Shown: piece by piece, positions 43,816-53,356 of the stretch
Numbering within the stretch: the first letter of the stretch is position 1
Layout of the letters: each line of letters begins with the position of its first letter
From: Flammulina velutipes
Lineage: Eukaryota; Basidiomycota; Agaricomycetes; Agaricales; Physalacriaceae
Length of the DNA: 64,000 bases
NCBI GenBank assembly: GCA_011800155.1
Contig: CM022371.1
Location: 1,054,001-1,118,000 of the forward strand
Direction: 5' to 3'
Notes under the pieces: generated by a model
What the model saw: the letters and a program-made list of their open reading frames with translations, nothing else
Databases searched by the model: none
Told to the model about the DNA's origin: nothing
Program-made: the position numbers and the translations under genes

Positions 43816-45313
43816 ATGGGAGAATCCAGAGACCGCAGCATTTCGCAAGATTTCGATGTATGGCTCGCTCTTTTGCGGTGTATTATTTCGTTAATTGATT
43901 ATCCTAGTCAGATGGAGAGTCCCAGGCGGGATCGACGGCCCCAGGAAAGCCAGGACGAAAGAAAAATCCAAAGTGTGTAATGCGCTCTCTGTCATTCCAT
44001 TCCAATTTTGCTTACGACCGTGTCAAGTTCGCAGGCCGCTCGACGCGACCAGAATCGTATCGCCCAACGAGAGTTTCGACTAAGAAAGCAGCAAAGGGTA
44101 TGTTCGTCGTCGTCGTCGTGGTAAAGGAGCTAACCGTAAATAGATTCGCGATCTTGAAGCCCGTGTCGAAATTCTTTCGGGCGGGAAAGATGAAGTTGTC
44201 GGCGAGATGAGGAATATTCTCAAAGGTTTGCTCGATTTCTCTCATTTCGCATTCATTGGCTCACTGTTCTTCGCAGACCTCATGGCTGAGAACCAAACCC
44301 TTCGTAATCTCCTCAAAAGTTTGGCCGAGTTTATCGGTGAAGGAGCCGGGGGACTTTTGCCCAAGCTCGGATGGGAAATGTCTGACTTTGACAATTTTGT
44401 CAACCGACTGGAGACCGACACCGCTTGGGAGGGCTACCAAAGGCGCAAGAAACAGGATACATCTAACGGCAAGAAACGTGCCGCGGATGAAGACCTTGGT
44501 TCGCATTCCAAAAAGACCCGAACGGAGGACACCAGCGCTGTGCCAGGTTATATGATGATGTCCATGAACCAGTCTATGAATGCCGGCTCCGTATTCCCCG
44601 CCAGCAGACCATCTCACGATAGTAGCAATGGCCTATTCTCTGGTATCATGCAGAACGGCGACGGATCCATGCTTATGCAGCCACCGAATACTGGCAGTCC
44701 CTCCTCTCAATTCAACGGTGGCCCCTCCTCAAACGTGTATCAGCCATATGTCCCCAACGTGCACATGAATATCGACAACGCTCTCGGCTCCATGCCTTTC
44801 ACACCCTCCTCTGCATCTGGCATGACCCCCTCCCTCCCAGCAAAGCAGCCCACGCCTGCTTCAGCAGCCGAGACTCTTGAAGACGACGATGACCCCAACA
44901 AACATGAAGCACACAAGCTTATTCACTACCACCTCGACAACTACAAACGCAATAGCGCGTACTGCCTTCCTTCTTCATTGCGACCCACCCTTGTGCAACG
45001 AACCGTGCCCCATGAAAGTGTTATCGACCGCATCCTCCACCCAGAGCTCCGCGATCGCATGATCCTCCTTCGCGGACGCTTCGACCTTGTCGACTGCCTC
45101 ATGGACTATCGCAATGCTGTCACCATCCACGGAGACGACGTGCTCGCACACAGCAACTGGGAAATTAATGAGAAATGGCTGCGAAAGTATGGGTTCTTGG
45201 TGGAGCAGGCCACGCTCAATATCATGAACCGTTGGCGGAGGGAAAGAGGAGAACCGGATTTGCGCCTGACGGACATTGCGGCAGAGCAATCCACACCTGG
45301 CTCGACAACTTGA
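43816..45313 (+). CDS. bZIP transcription factor with DUF3425-type C-terminus
   Basis: A five-exon gene starts at MGESRDRSISQDFD. The basic region reads SQAARRDQNRIAQREFRLRK and the leucine zipper starts QQRIRDLEARVEILSGGKDE, continuing LMAENQTLRNLLKSLAEFIG. The NxxAQxxFR core puts it with AP-1/Pap1-like fungal bZIPs. A conserved block after the zipper is GWEMSDFDNFVNRLETDTAW. Then comes a Ser/Met/Pro-rich region, and a C-terminal domain YCLPSSLRPTLVQRTVPHES, IDRILHPELRDRMILLRGRF, WLRKYGFLVEQATLNIMNRW, which matches fungal DUF3425. Stress or secondary-metabolism regulation is typical of the family; no specific target can be inferred. Confidence 0.9.
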
Positions 45314-45506
45314 ATTTTATGGATAGTTGTGTGTGTATTTTTATACTTAGACGTGTTGTGCTCTACTTTCGCAGTATCTCAGGCTCTTGGTTACTTAATG
45401 TCGACGTCTGTAGTAATGGAAGTTCTGTTTTGTTTTCGTCAATGTGTTGTGTTTCCGTTTTGGGAAGTTATTGATACTTGGGGTCAAGACTCCAACACTC
45501 ACCGCC

Positions 45507-47352
45507 ATGTCCGCTTCTCCAGAGGTTCCGAGCGCAGCTGCGCCCCCATTGCCTGACGATATAAAGGATTTAATCGCCAAGGAATACGACAGACCAGTAG
45601 AGGAAAAGGCCGAAAGAAAGTGGGTCGAAAAGAACGCGAGCCAATTGGCCGACATGCCTGTGAGTCCCTACTTTGTCGCGCGTCGGGATGCTGAAATTCG
45701 AGAAATTAGTCATGCAAAAGGTGTACAACCAATGGACTGACGACCTGCGTGTTGCTGAAGACAAGAGTCTCCTGCCCCAACTGCACCAGAGCGAAAATAC
45801 GGTGCAGCCGACTCGACGAGGAACTCTTCGATCGCGTCCAATTGCAGCGCCAAGATATATCCCGACCCGACTTTGATCGCATCCTTGTCGAACTATCCGT
45901 CGAACGGACGCAAACTCTTAAAATTAAGATTCCGACCCCGCCTTCGATGTCGGAGCCGACATATTATCCGACGGGCGACTCGGCTTCCACCTGGTCCCAA
46001 TTCAACCAGGCTCAGCTACCAGTCTGGCAACCTACGAATCCCTATTATCCCACTATTATCCAGCCGCCACCTATGTCTGCCGTGGACGTTGCTTACGCCG
46101 ATCTCCAACGTCAAAAAGACGAGGCGGAAACGCGAGCGCAAGGTGGGAGTTACTTTGACTGATCAAAGAAGAAGACTAATATTGTGCTATAGATCTTGAA
46201 GACCGACTGAAGAGTACGAGCACTACCTACTCAGATGCATTGCGACCTCTACTGACTTGAATGAAAAGCATTACAACAATCCTTCGGTGTCCAATCCTCG
46301 ACGCTTTTTGGTTCGTTTGTCTCTTTCTGCCATGCGAACAGTGTATTGAATATTGTCATCAGCTCGGGACGAAGAAATACGGAACCTCAAACGGAAACTG
46401 GAGGAAACCTCTGCTGGTTAGTCGTCATTCCCTGTGACCGTACATGTCCTGATATCGTAATTGTAGAATCGAACCAGAAGGATTCAGAAAGAGTAGTTCA
46501 GGCTGAAAACAACGCGAAAGCATTGCAAGGTAAATGGCATTCATCATTCTATAATGTTCTTCCTAACAAACAAATACAGAAGAATTGACCCAAATTAAGG
46601 CGACGGACGTGCAGGTCAAAGAGTCCATCCTAGCTTATCAGAGTACGTCTCAAAACTCGTTGGAGACACTTCCTTTCATCGAACTTATCAATAAACCTTT
46701 AGCGAAACAAAACGAACTGGTATCTGAGAATCAACGAGTCTTTGAACAGCTCGAAGCTTCCATCAAAGACAGACGCCGTTTAACCCGTGAGAACGAAATA
46801 CTTGCCGGTGAAAAGGAAGAGCTCGCGACATTCCGCGCCACCAGTATACAGGAGTTGCGCCTAGAAAAAGACCAAGCTATTAGAGCCGCTGAACTCAAAA
46901 CTAGCAAGAAATACGAATCGAAGCTCGCTGGTAGGATTTCGCTTCTCTCCAATTCTCGCCCTCTAAATTAACTATTGGGTCCAGGTCTACGCAAGACTCT
47001 AGCAGAACATGAACAAGACCAAAACCGTCGGGCGCTCGTCGTACATTCGACGCTGTCATCTCTCGCAGTAACACTCGCAGATTGCCTACGCACAACGAAC
47101 CCCCGGGAGCGACGCCTGAGTATTGCACACGCAAATATGGAGGAGCTCCTAAAGGAATCTTTGAAGTGGCTGCCTTCTAAGCCTTCTCAGCTGATGTCAC
47201 TCTTCTGGGGTGGCGTGAAGATTGAGGGAGAGGAAGAGGAGGAAGAAGATGACAGTGGAAATGAACGATCCGGGCCTTCTCAGCACACACCACCCTACAC
47301 TCCAGAATCTTCGTCGTCCCAACACTCCCGCAAGAGGCCTCGGGTCCAGTGA
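45507..47352 (+). CDS. Tandem six-cysteine coiled-coil family, copy A
   Basis: A gene of about ten exons, first and most divergent of three paralogs. It starts MSASPEVPSAAAPPLPDDIK and has the N-terminal block DDIKDLIAKEY...AERKW. After an intron (GTGAGT...AATTAG) comes the cysteine cluster SCKRCTTNGLTTCVLLKTRV and SCPNCTRAKIRCSRLDEE, spaced C-x2-C-x7-C-x8-C-x2-C-x6-C. The next block is LFDRVQLQRQDISRPDFDRI, then a Pro/Tyr-rich stretch. A helical region from several small exons follows (LEDRLK, DEEIRNLKRKLEETSA, NELVSENQRVFEQLEASIKD). The C-terminal domain is LRKTLAEHEQDQNRRALVVH to LKWLPSKPSQLMSLFWGGVK, then an acidic run and SRKRPRVQ. The cluster suggests zinc binding and the tail nuclear import. 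Function unknown; a DNA-binding regulator is an inference. Confidence 0.75.
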
Positions 47353-47612
47353 TACGCCGTTATTTTGTACTTGCAGTCTCCCACTTTGCTTCACTTCGCA
47401 TGTTAGATACTTTGCTTATATTTGCTGTATGTTTCTCGTTTTGCTATAGTTAGTTAGTTATGTATTGTGTAAGTTAAACTGCTTTTATACCATATGGCGC
47501 GAATGCCAATGTTTCTGTTTCACGGGAGCTTAAATTCTTGAGCGTGGGGAAAACCTGGGGAAAGCAAGTGATCGTTGATCGGCCAAAGGCGCGCGCTTTA
47601 CACCTATCCACC

Positions 47613-49498
47613 ATGTCTTCCTCAAACGCGTCTCTCCTCGATGATTTGAAGACGCTGATTGAGAAGGAATACAAAAGGAAATTGAGGCACTTAAAAGTCA
47701 ACCGTCACGCAGAAAAGAAGTGGACTCTAAGAAACCAGACGAAGCACTTCGTGAGTAAGATCTACACGTCTCTGGACCCATTTCTAACGATGTCAATTCC
47801 GCGAAGCCGTGTCTTCAATGTGTAAAGCTCGGTCGCCAATGCAAACTTTACAAGACGAGAGGCAGGTGTATCCAGTGCAAGGACATGGAATGCAGTCGCC
47901 AGCATCAGGATATGTTCGAACGCGTACAATTGCAGAGCCGTGACGTTATTGCGAGGGCTGACTTTGATAGGTTGCTGGAGGAGGTTCATTCAAATATTAA
48001 CGTGACGCGGCCACTTACGATTAAGATTTGGCCGTCGCGGTCGAGGAAGGCGGACTTGGACTCAGCGTCTACAAGTGGAGGAGAGAAACATGGGGGCTCT
48101 TCCATTGCGAATGTTCCGGAAAATTCTTCTGCGAAGACTTCGTCGTGTAGCGATTCAGCTATCGCCAGTCCGGGGCCAAGTCCGCAAGAGAAGGATCGCG
48201 TGAATGCTACGCCAATTCAAGGTCGGTATAAAATACCACTTCTATATTTGATACGTATCTGACCACCATATTTCTGGTAGAGCTCGATGGTAGGAGGCTC
48301 GCTGTGAAAGTTGATGACGGCTGCTAATGATGTATCACAGCTGTTCATCTAACTTTGACTGCGACGCTAGAAGGTGGGTCTGCCATTGTAGCTTCAATTT
48401 TAATGTTTATACATCCTTTAGATCGTGAACGAACAATTAGAGAGCTCGAATCGAAGCTTGGCCTAGAACTCAATTCCAACGGTATGTCATGCTCAACGTT
48501 GACGCCACTTCGTTTTTCAAACCAATCAAGCCCAATTGAAGAAGGCGCTAGAGGGTGAGGCTAATCGACCATACGATTTGATGGATCTCATCTCTAACGA
48601 ACGAGCAGAAGCTGACAGAAAGACCAAGGAATCGGAAGATACAGCCAGGATGTTATGTGGTATGTCTTTGCCTATTCCTAGCACCGTATCTTATAATCTG
48701 CCCAACTGTAGAAGAATTGGAACGTATCAAGGGAACGATTGACCATTCCTGTCCGAAATCTAACCGAAGTACACAGACTTTTGCTCTATAAGATTGCTAT
48801 ATGCTAATAGCGACAAAACAGTGAAAGACGCTCTTCCGGTAGAGGGCCATCGTCATCGTTCGGTTTTACCAGAAGCCCAAAATAAACGAATGGAAGAGTT
48901 GGCTCGGGAAACCGACAGGCTCGCCCGCAAGAATGACGATCTCGCAAGGCGGCACACAGAGAAAGCTTACCAATGGCAGGAAGAAAAACGCTTGATGATT
49001 GAATCCTCAGAATGTAAAAACGAAAGGAGCAGAACGAAGCTCGCAGGTCAGTTCTAAGTTTAAGCTTATGACGTCAGTACTTACCTGCAATCAGGTCTGC
49101 GCCAGACTCTCGCTATGCATGACCAAGAACAAAGCAGCAGAGCAGTTATCATATACACGACGTTAGCATCTCTATCGTTGAAGCTCGGAGAATGCCTATC
49201 CACGCCTGGTAATCCCCATCTCAAACAGCGCGCTACCATCGTCTACAAGAGCATGAAGGAGTTGTCGGAAGAAACTCAGAAGTGGTTACCTTCCAAGCCC
49301 TCCCAGATCATTTCCCTGATGAGGAGTGGCGTGAAGAACGAGGAGGAGGAAATGGGGCTGGACGATGAAGATGCTTTCAATAGGGACAATGACGAGGACG
49401 GCGACGGAAGCGGAAGCGGGATCGAGCGCCCAGTTCATCATACCCAGCCGTACACTCCGTACACTCCTCCGTCGCGCAAGAGGCCAAGGGTTGACTGA
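47613..49498 (+). CDS. Tandem six-cysteine coiled-coil family, copy B
   Basis: Same plan as copies A and C. MSSSNASLLDDLKTLIEKEY, then YKRKLRHLKVNRHAEKKW. After a 56-base intron (47751-47806): PCLQCVKLGRQCKLYKTRGR and CIQCKDMECSRQHQDMFERV, spaced C-x2-C-x6-C-x8-C-x2-C-x4-C. Then ARADFDRLLEEV and a Ser-rich low-complexity region. The middle is helical and cut into several small exons whose exact joins I cannot fix. Readable parts are RERTIRELESKLGLELNS, ANRPYDLMDLISNERAEADR and RMEELARETDRLARKNDDLA. The C-terminal domain is TLAMHDQEQSSRAVIIYTTL, LGECLSTPGNPHLKQRATIV, QKWLPSKPSQIISLMRSGVK, then acidic DGDGSGSG-type sequence and SRKRPRVD. Closest to copy C. Confidence 0.75.
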
Positions 49499-49551
49499 CG
49501 CCCATAAAGCGCACGTCTTCGGTTTCTTGTCATCTGCTGTTTTCTGTTCTT

Positions 49552-49701
49552 CTGCTATCGTGTTTCGCTCTGCTACTCCTAGCTTTCCCTTACGTCGACT
49601 GACGCGTAATACATAGATATCTTCTGTTTCTTTGCTTTCTTTTTGTCATACTGCTTCTATGTTGCCGCTATCGTTTTTCGCTCTGCTACTTTAAGCTTCC
49701 C
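49552..49701 (+). repeat. Imperfect direct repeat in the 3' flank of copy B
   Basis: A segment at 49552-49589 (core GTTTCGCTCTGCTAC) recurs with a few changes at 49664-49701 (core TTTTCGCTCTGCTAC). The preceding T/C-rich stretches (TTTCTTGTCAT and TTTTTGTCATA) also match, so roughly 80-100 bases appear to be duplicated head-to-tail. Confidence 0.7.
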
Positions 49702-49929
49702 ACTGCCGCTGTTGAAATATTTCTGACTATTGTAATTGCACATTCGAGATACTTACACTACATACTATACATACGTACATCGTTTAATGTTGACGCCACA
49801 TTGCAAGTACAATCGCTATGTCATAGAATGCCAATGTTTCCGCGTGGGAAGAATTTGGAGGAAGAAATTTGGAGGAACTCCAACCATGATGATTGATCGA
49901 CTTCCTGCGCTTTCCCTTTGTATATTCCC

Positions 49930-51805
49930 ATGTCCTCCACAGACGCCGCTCCTGTCGATGACTTGAAGACACTCATCAACAAAGAATACAAGAGGAAGCT
50001 GCGGCACCTAAAGAGACGTCACGCAGAACGACCGTGGGCTCATAAAAACCACCTCCGATACTTTGTGAGTAGACTCCAGTACCCATTTCCCGGAACCCTC
50101 CTGGCTAACTGCAATACGAAGCCATGCGATCAATGTGTAGCGCTCGGGCGCCAATGCGAGTTGTTCATGACAAAAGCACGCTGTAAGCATTGCAAGGATA
50201 TGGAATGCAGCCGTCAGCATCAGGACATGTTCGAACGTGTCCAGTTGGAACGACTCGGAAAGGACTTCTCACGGGTTGACTTTGATCGGCTGCTAGAGGA
50301 GGTCCAGAAGGAGCATTCGGACGCGGTGCTACCTGCTGAAAGTAACGAGGTCTCCGGGTCGACTGCTGCTGCCAACGGTGGTACGGACCATAGAGACTCT
50401 TCTGTCGCGGATGACCTGGAGAGCCTCTTCGAACTGAAGGCAGAATCGCGCGGAAATTCTCCTTCTAACGGTTTAGGTCAGCAAGAGGATCTCCTCAGGC
50501 AAATTCGCGGTTAGTATTGCCGTTTCCTCCTCCATCATACAGTACTCATTCATCTCTTCTAGAGGAGAATAGTAGGCCCGTTCCCTCATTTCAACGGGCT
50601 CACTGCTGACCTTGAATTTCAGTTGTTAACATGACGCTGCATGTCACGCTAGCAGGCAAGTCAACCTTTGAAGTACTACGATGTTGACGCTCAAAGCCAT
50701 ACTCCTTAGATCGTGACAGCGAAATCCAGGATCTCAAACGCAAACTGGAGCTCGAGCGCGAGGCGTACGGTACGGCATTCTCGATTTCTACGCTGCTTTG
50801 CTAAAAACAATAAAAGACGGCAAAGAAGTTCAACTGAGGAAGGAGATTAACAGTGAGGCGGTTTGTCTGATCTACTATCAAATTTACTGTCTGACAAGCC
50901 TTGGATAGAAGCTCAAAGTCAACTGAAGCACTCCGAAAACTGGGTCCGGGTGTTACGCGGTATGCCTTTACTTGGACCAGACGCCGCATCTTATAAATCT
51001 CCCCAACTACTACAGAAGAATTGAAACGCATTAAGGGCCATGCCACTCAACAGTCGAAACCGGGTATGACTTTGCCTCATACGTTTGACATATCAGAGGT
51101 ACTGATAGTCGCAAAACAGCGGAAGAAGCTCCCCCAGTATCTGAAGAGAATCATCGTTCGAGTGTGCAACAAGCATCACACATCAAACAAGTGGAAGACT
51201 TGACTCGGGAGAATGATAGGCTCACCCGCAAGAACGAAGAGCTCGCAGAGCGGCTCTTGGATAAAACTCAGCAATGGCGGGAAGAAAAACGCAAGATTGT
51301 CGAATCTGCTGAACATAAAGACGAAAGGAGCCAAGTGAAGCTCGCAGGTGAGAACCTTTTTGTTATCCAACATCAAGATGATGATACTTGCTTGCGTATA
51401 GGTCTACGCGAAACTCTCGCAAAGCATGACCAAGAACAAAATAGTAGAGCGGTCCTCGTCTACACGACATTGACCTCTCTATCGATGAAGCTGGGAGAGT
51501 GTCTTTCTACGCCTGGAAGCCCGAATCTTAAGCAGCGCTCGTCGATCGTCTACAGGAACATGAAGGAACTGTTGGAAGAAACCTCGAAGTGGTTACCTCT
51601 TAAGCCCTCTCAGCTTATCTCACTGCTGCGAAGTGGTGTCAAGGCTGATGACGAAGATATGGAGGATGTAGACATTAGTGGGAATGATGAAGAGGATGAC
51701 CATTCGGATGATGACCAAAACGAACGGCAGGCTCATCGTGCAGCGCCCCACACTCCGGATTCATCTCTGCCTCAGCCACTGCGCAAGAGACCAAGGGTAG
51801 AGTGA
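49930..51805 (+). CDS. Tandem six-cysteine coiled-coil family, copy C
   Basis: MSSTDAAPVDDLKTLINKEY begins the product; an upstream in-frame extension has no ATG. Next is KRKLRHLKRRHAERPW. The first intron (50065-50121) is 57 bases, a multiple of three, and contains no stop in frame. Then PCDQCVALGRQCELFMTKAR and CKHCKDMECSRQHQDMFERV give C-x2-C-x6-C-x8-C-x2-C-x4-C. FSRVDFDRLLEEVQKEHSDA and a Ser/Ala-rich region follow. Small helical exons include DRDSEIQDLKRKLELERE-like sequence and VEDLTRENDRLTRKNEELAE. The C-terminal domain is LRETLAKHDQEQNSRAVLVY, LGECLSTPGSPNLKQRSSIV, SKWLPLKPSQLISLLRSGVK, an acidic stretch, and LRKRPRVE. Probably nuclear; unknown role. Confidence 0.77.
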
Positions 51806-51929
51806 TACACATTACTGAGGTTTTACTTTTGTTTGCTTTGCTTATTGTTTGACCTGTTTTCTTCATTACTGCTATGTTAGAATATTCTATCACGCCTGTA
51901 TACCTCTACACACGAGTATTGTATATGTA

Positions 51930-53048
51930 TCAGTGGACAATTATCATTGTAACTCCGAAATTGACGCAACACCATGAACGTGTTACCAGTGAACGGGACG
52001 CCACACTATGCTGGAATCGAGAAGAATTGTCTTCATCAGCGAAGGACTTTCCCTGCACATGTAAAACTTGATGCTCTTTCTGGCTGCTCTCTCCTCCACT
52101 GTGGTGTCCGCTACGTTCTTGATCGCAACTGTGGGCAGAGAAGAACTTGCTTTGCTGTCTCATCTGAAATGTGATTAGATGTTAGAAGAATCAAGATGCT
52201 TTTACCCTTACCTGGAAGACGTATGAGGCCAACCTTAGTAATTGGCAGTGCAATTGGAAGAACTGTTGAAGTCATTGGCCATTAAATGACCAAATGGAAC
52301 ATGGTGTTCTTGTGCCGCTTGTGTCACTGTCAAAGCTATCTAAGTTTCAATTAGTATAGAAACCAAGCTTGAGAAGGTCACTTGCCTCTTTGCGCATATC
52401 ATCGATACCTAGGCTTATAACAGTTTCGTTGTGTGTGAGCTATTTCCAAAGCATATTAGTAAGGGTGGAGTTTATGAGACCATCACGAACCTCTCTGGAC
52501 AAATCTTTGATAATGGTGTCTTGACTAGCTTTCAGGTCGTATAGCTGGACGGGGAGGCAGAGTAAGGTTATGGCATGAGGAGAGTATATGATTAAGTCAC
52601 AAACATGTGATAACATCATCTGTCTCAACACCTGGACCTGGCACAAGACATGAATATAAGGATTATGATACTGCAAAAAAGCACATACATTATCCTGCCA
52701 TCGGATTTGATTCATATCCAATGCCTTTAGCTGGGGTGGATGTCAGGTGATGCTGTATTATGGTTAACGAAACACTCACATAGTGTTCAGAGATATGATT
52801 GGAGTCATCGATTCGGCTATCGATACGAGATGTGTGCACGTCAATGTGGGACATCTGGGAAACCATTAGCATATATCATGATCAAGAGGAATGTAGAAAC
52901 ACACAACCACATCAATCTGGTTACACAAATGTCAGACACAATATCAGGAGGAGCATTACACACACACCTTGGCAGATAGGGCAGTCAGGCCTTCTGCATG
53001 AGCGAGGAAGACCGTGTTCAAATCCACGGTGTTGACCAAAGCTTGCAT
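51930..53048 (-). CDS. Uncertain many-exon helical protein with a GC-AG intron
   Basis: A chain of short exons on the minus strand keeps a frame from MQALVNTVDLNTVFLAHAEG through SHIDVHTSRIDSRIDDSNHI, LKALDMNQIRWQDN, VLRQMMLSH, LYDLKASQDTIIKDLSRE and LTHNETVISLGIDDMRKE. The intron after the last exon starts GCAAGT directly after GAG, the classic GC-AG form. Later pieces include FFQLHCQLLRLASYVFQ and MRQQSKFFSAHSCDQERSG, ending near 51930. Heptad-like spacing of hydrophobics suggests coiled coil. The second intron and the exon around 52270 have more than one possible splice, so the 3' half is not settled. Not recognised; it may be lineage-specific. Confidence 0.4.
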
Positions 53049-53356
53049 TATTGTGGTCAGGAAGAAAGAAAGAATGCGGACGAGTTTGACTACATAAAAA
53101 GGCGGATGCTGACGTGATGGGGGTCTCCCGGTCAGGTGCACTGACGGAATAGGCAACTGGCTGGCCAGCGCATGGTCAGCGGTTAAATCGTAGCTCTATG
53201 TTCTATGTTTGCACTGACATAGAGCGGTTCACATCGCCAGGTCCATTATGAAGAAAGCAGGTAACCTAGCCAGCGGGACGAATCGGACATGTCGCCAGTC
53301 TTCGTCCTACAAGAAATGTCAAATTTTTGATCGAGAGATACCGGCCTCTTACCATC

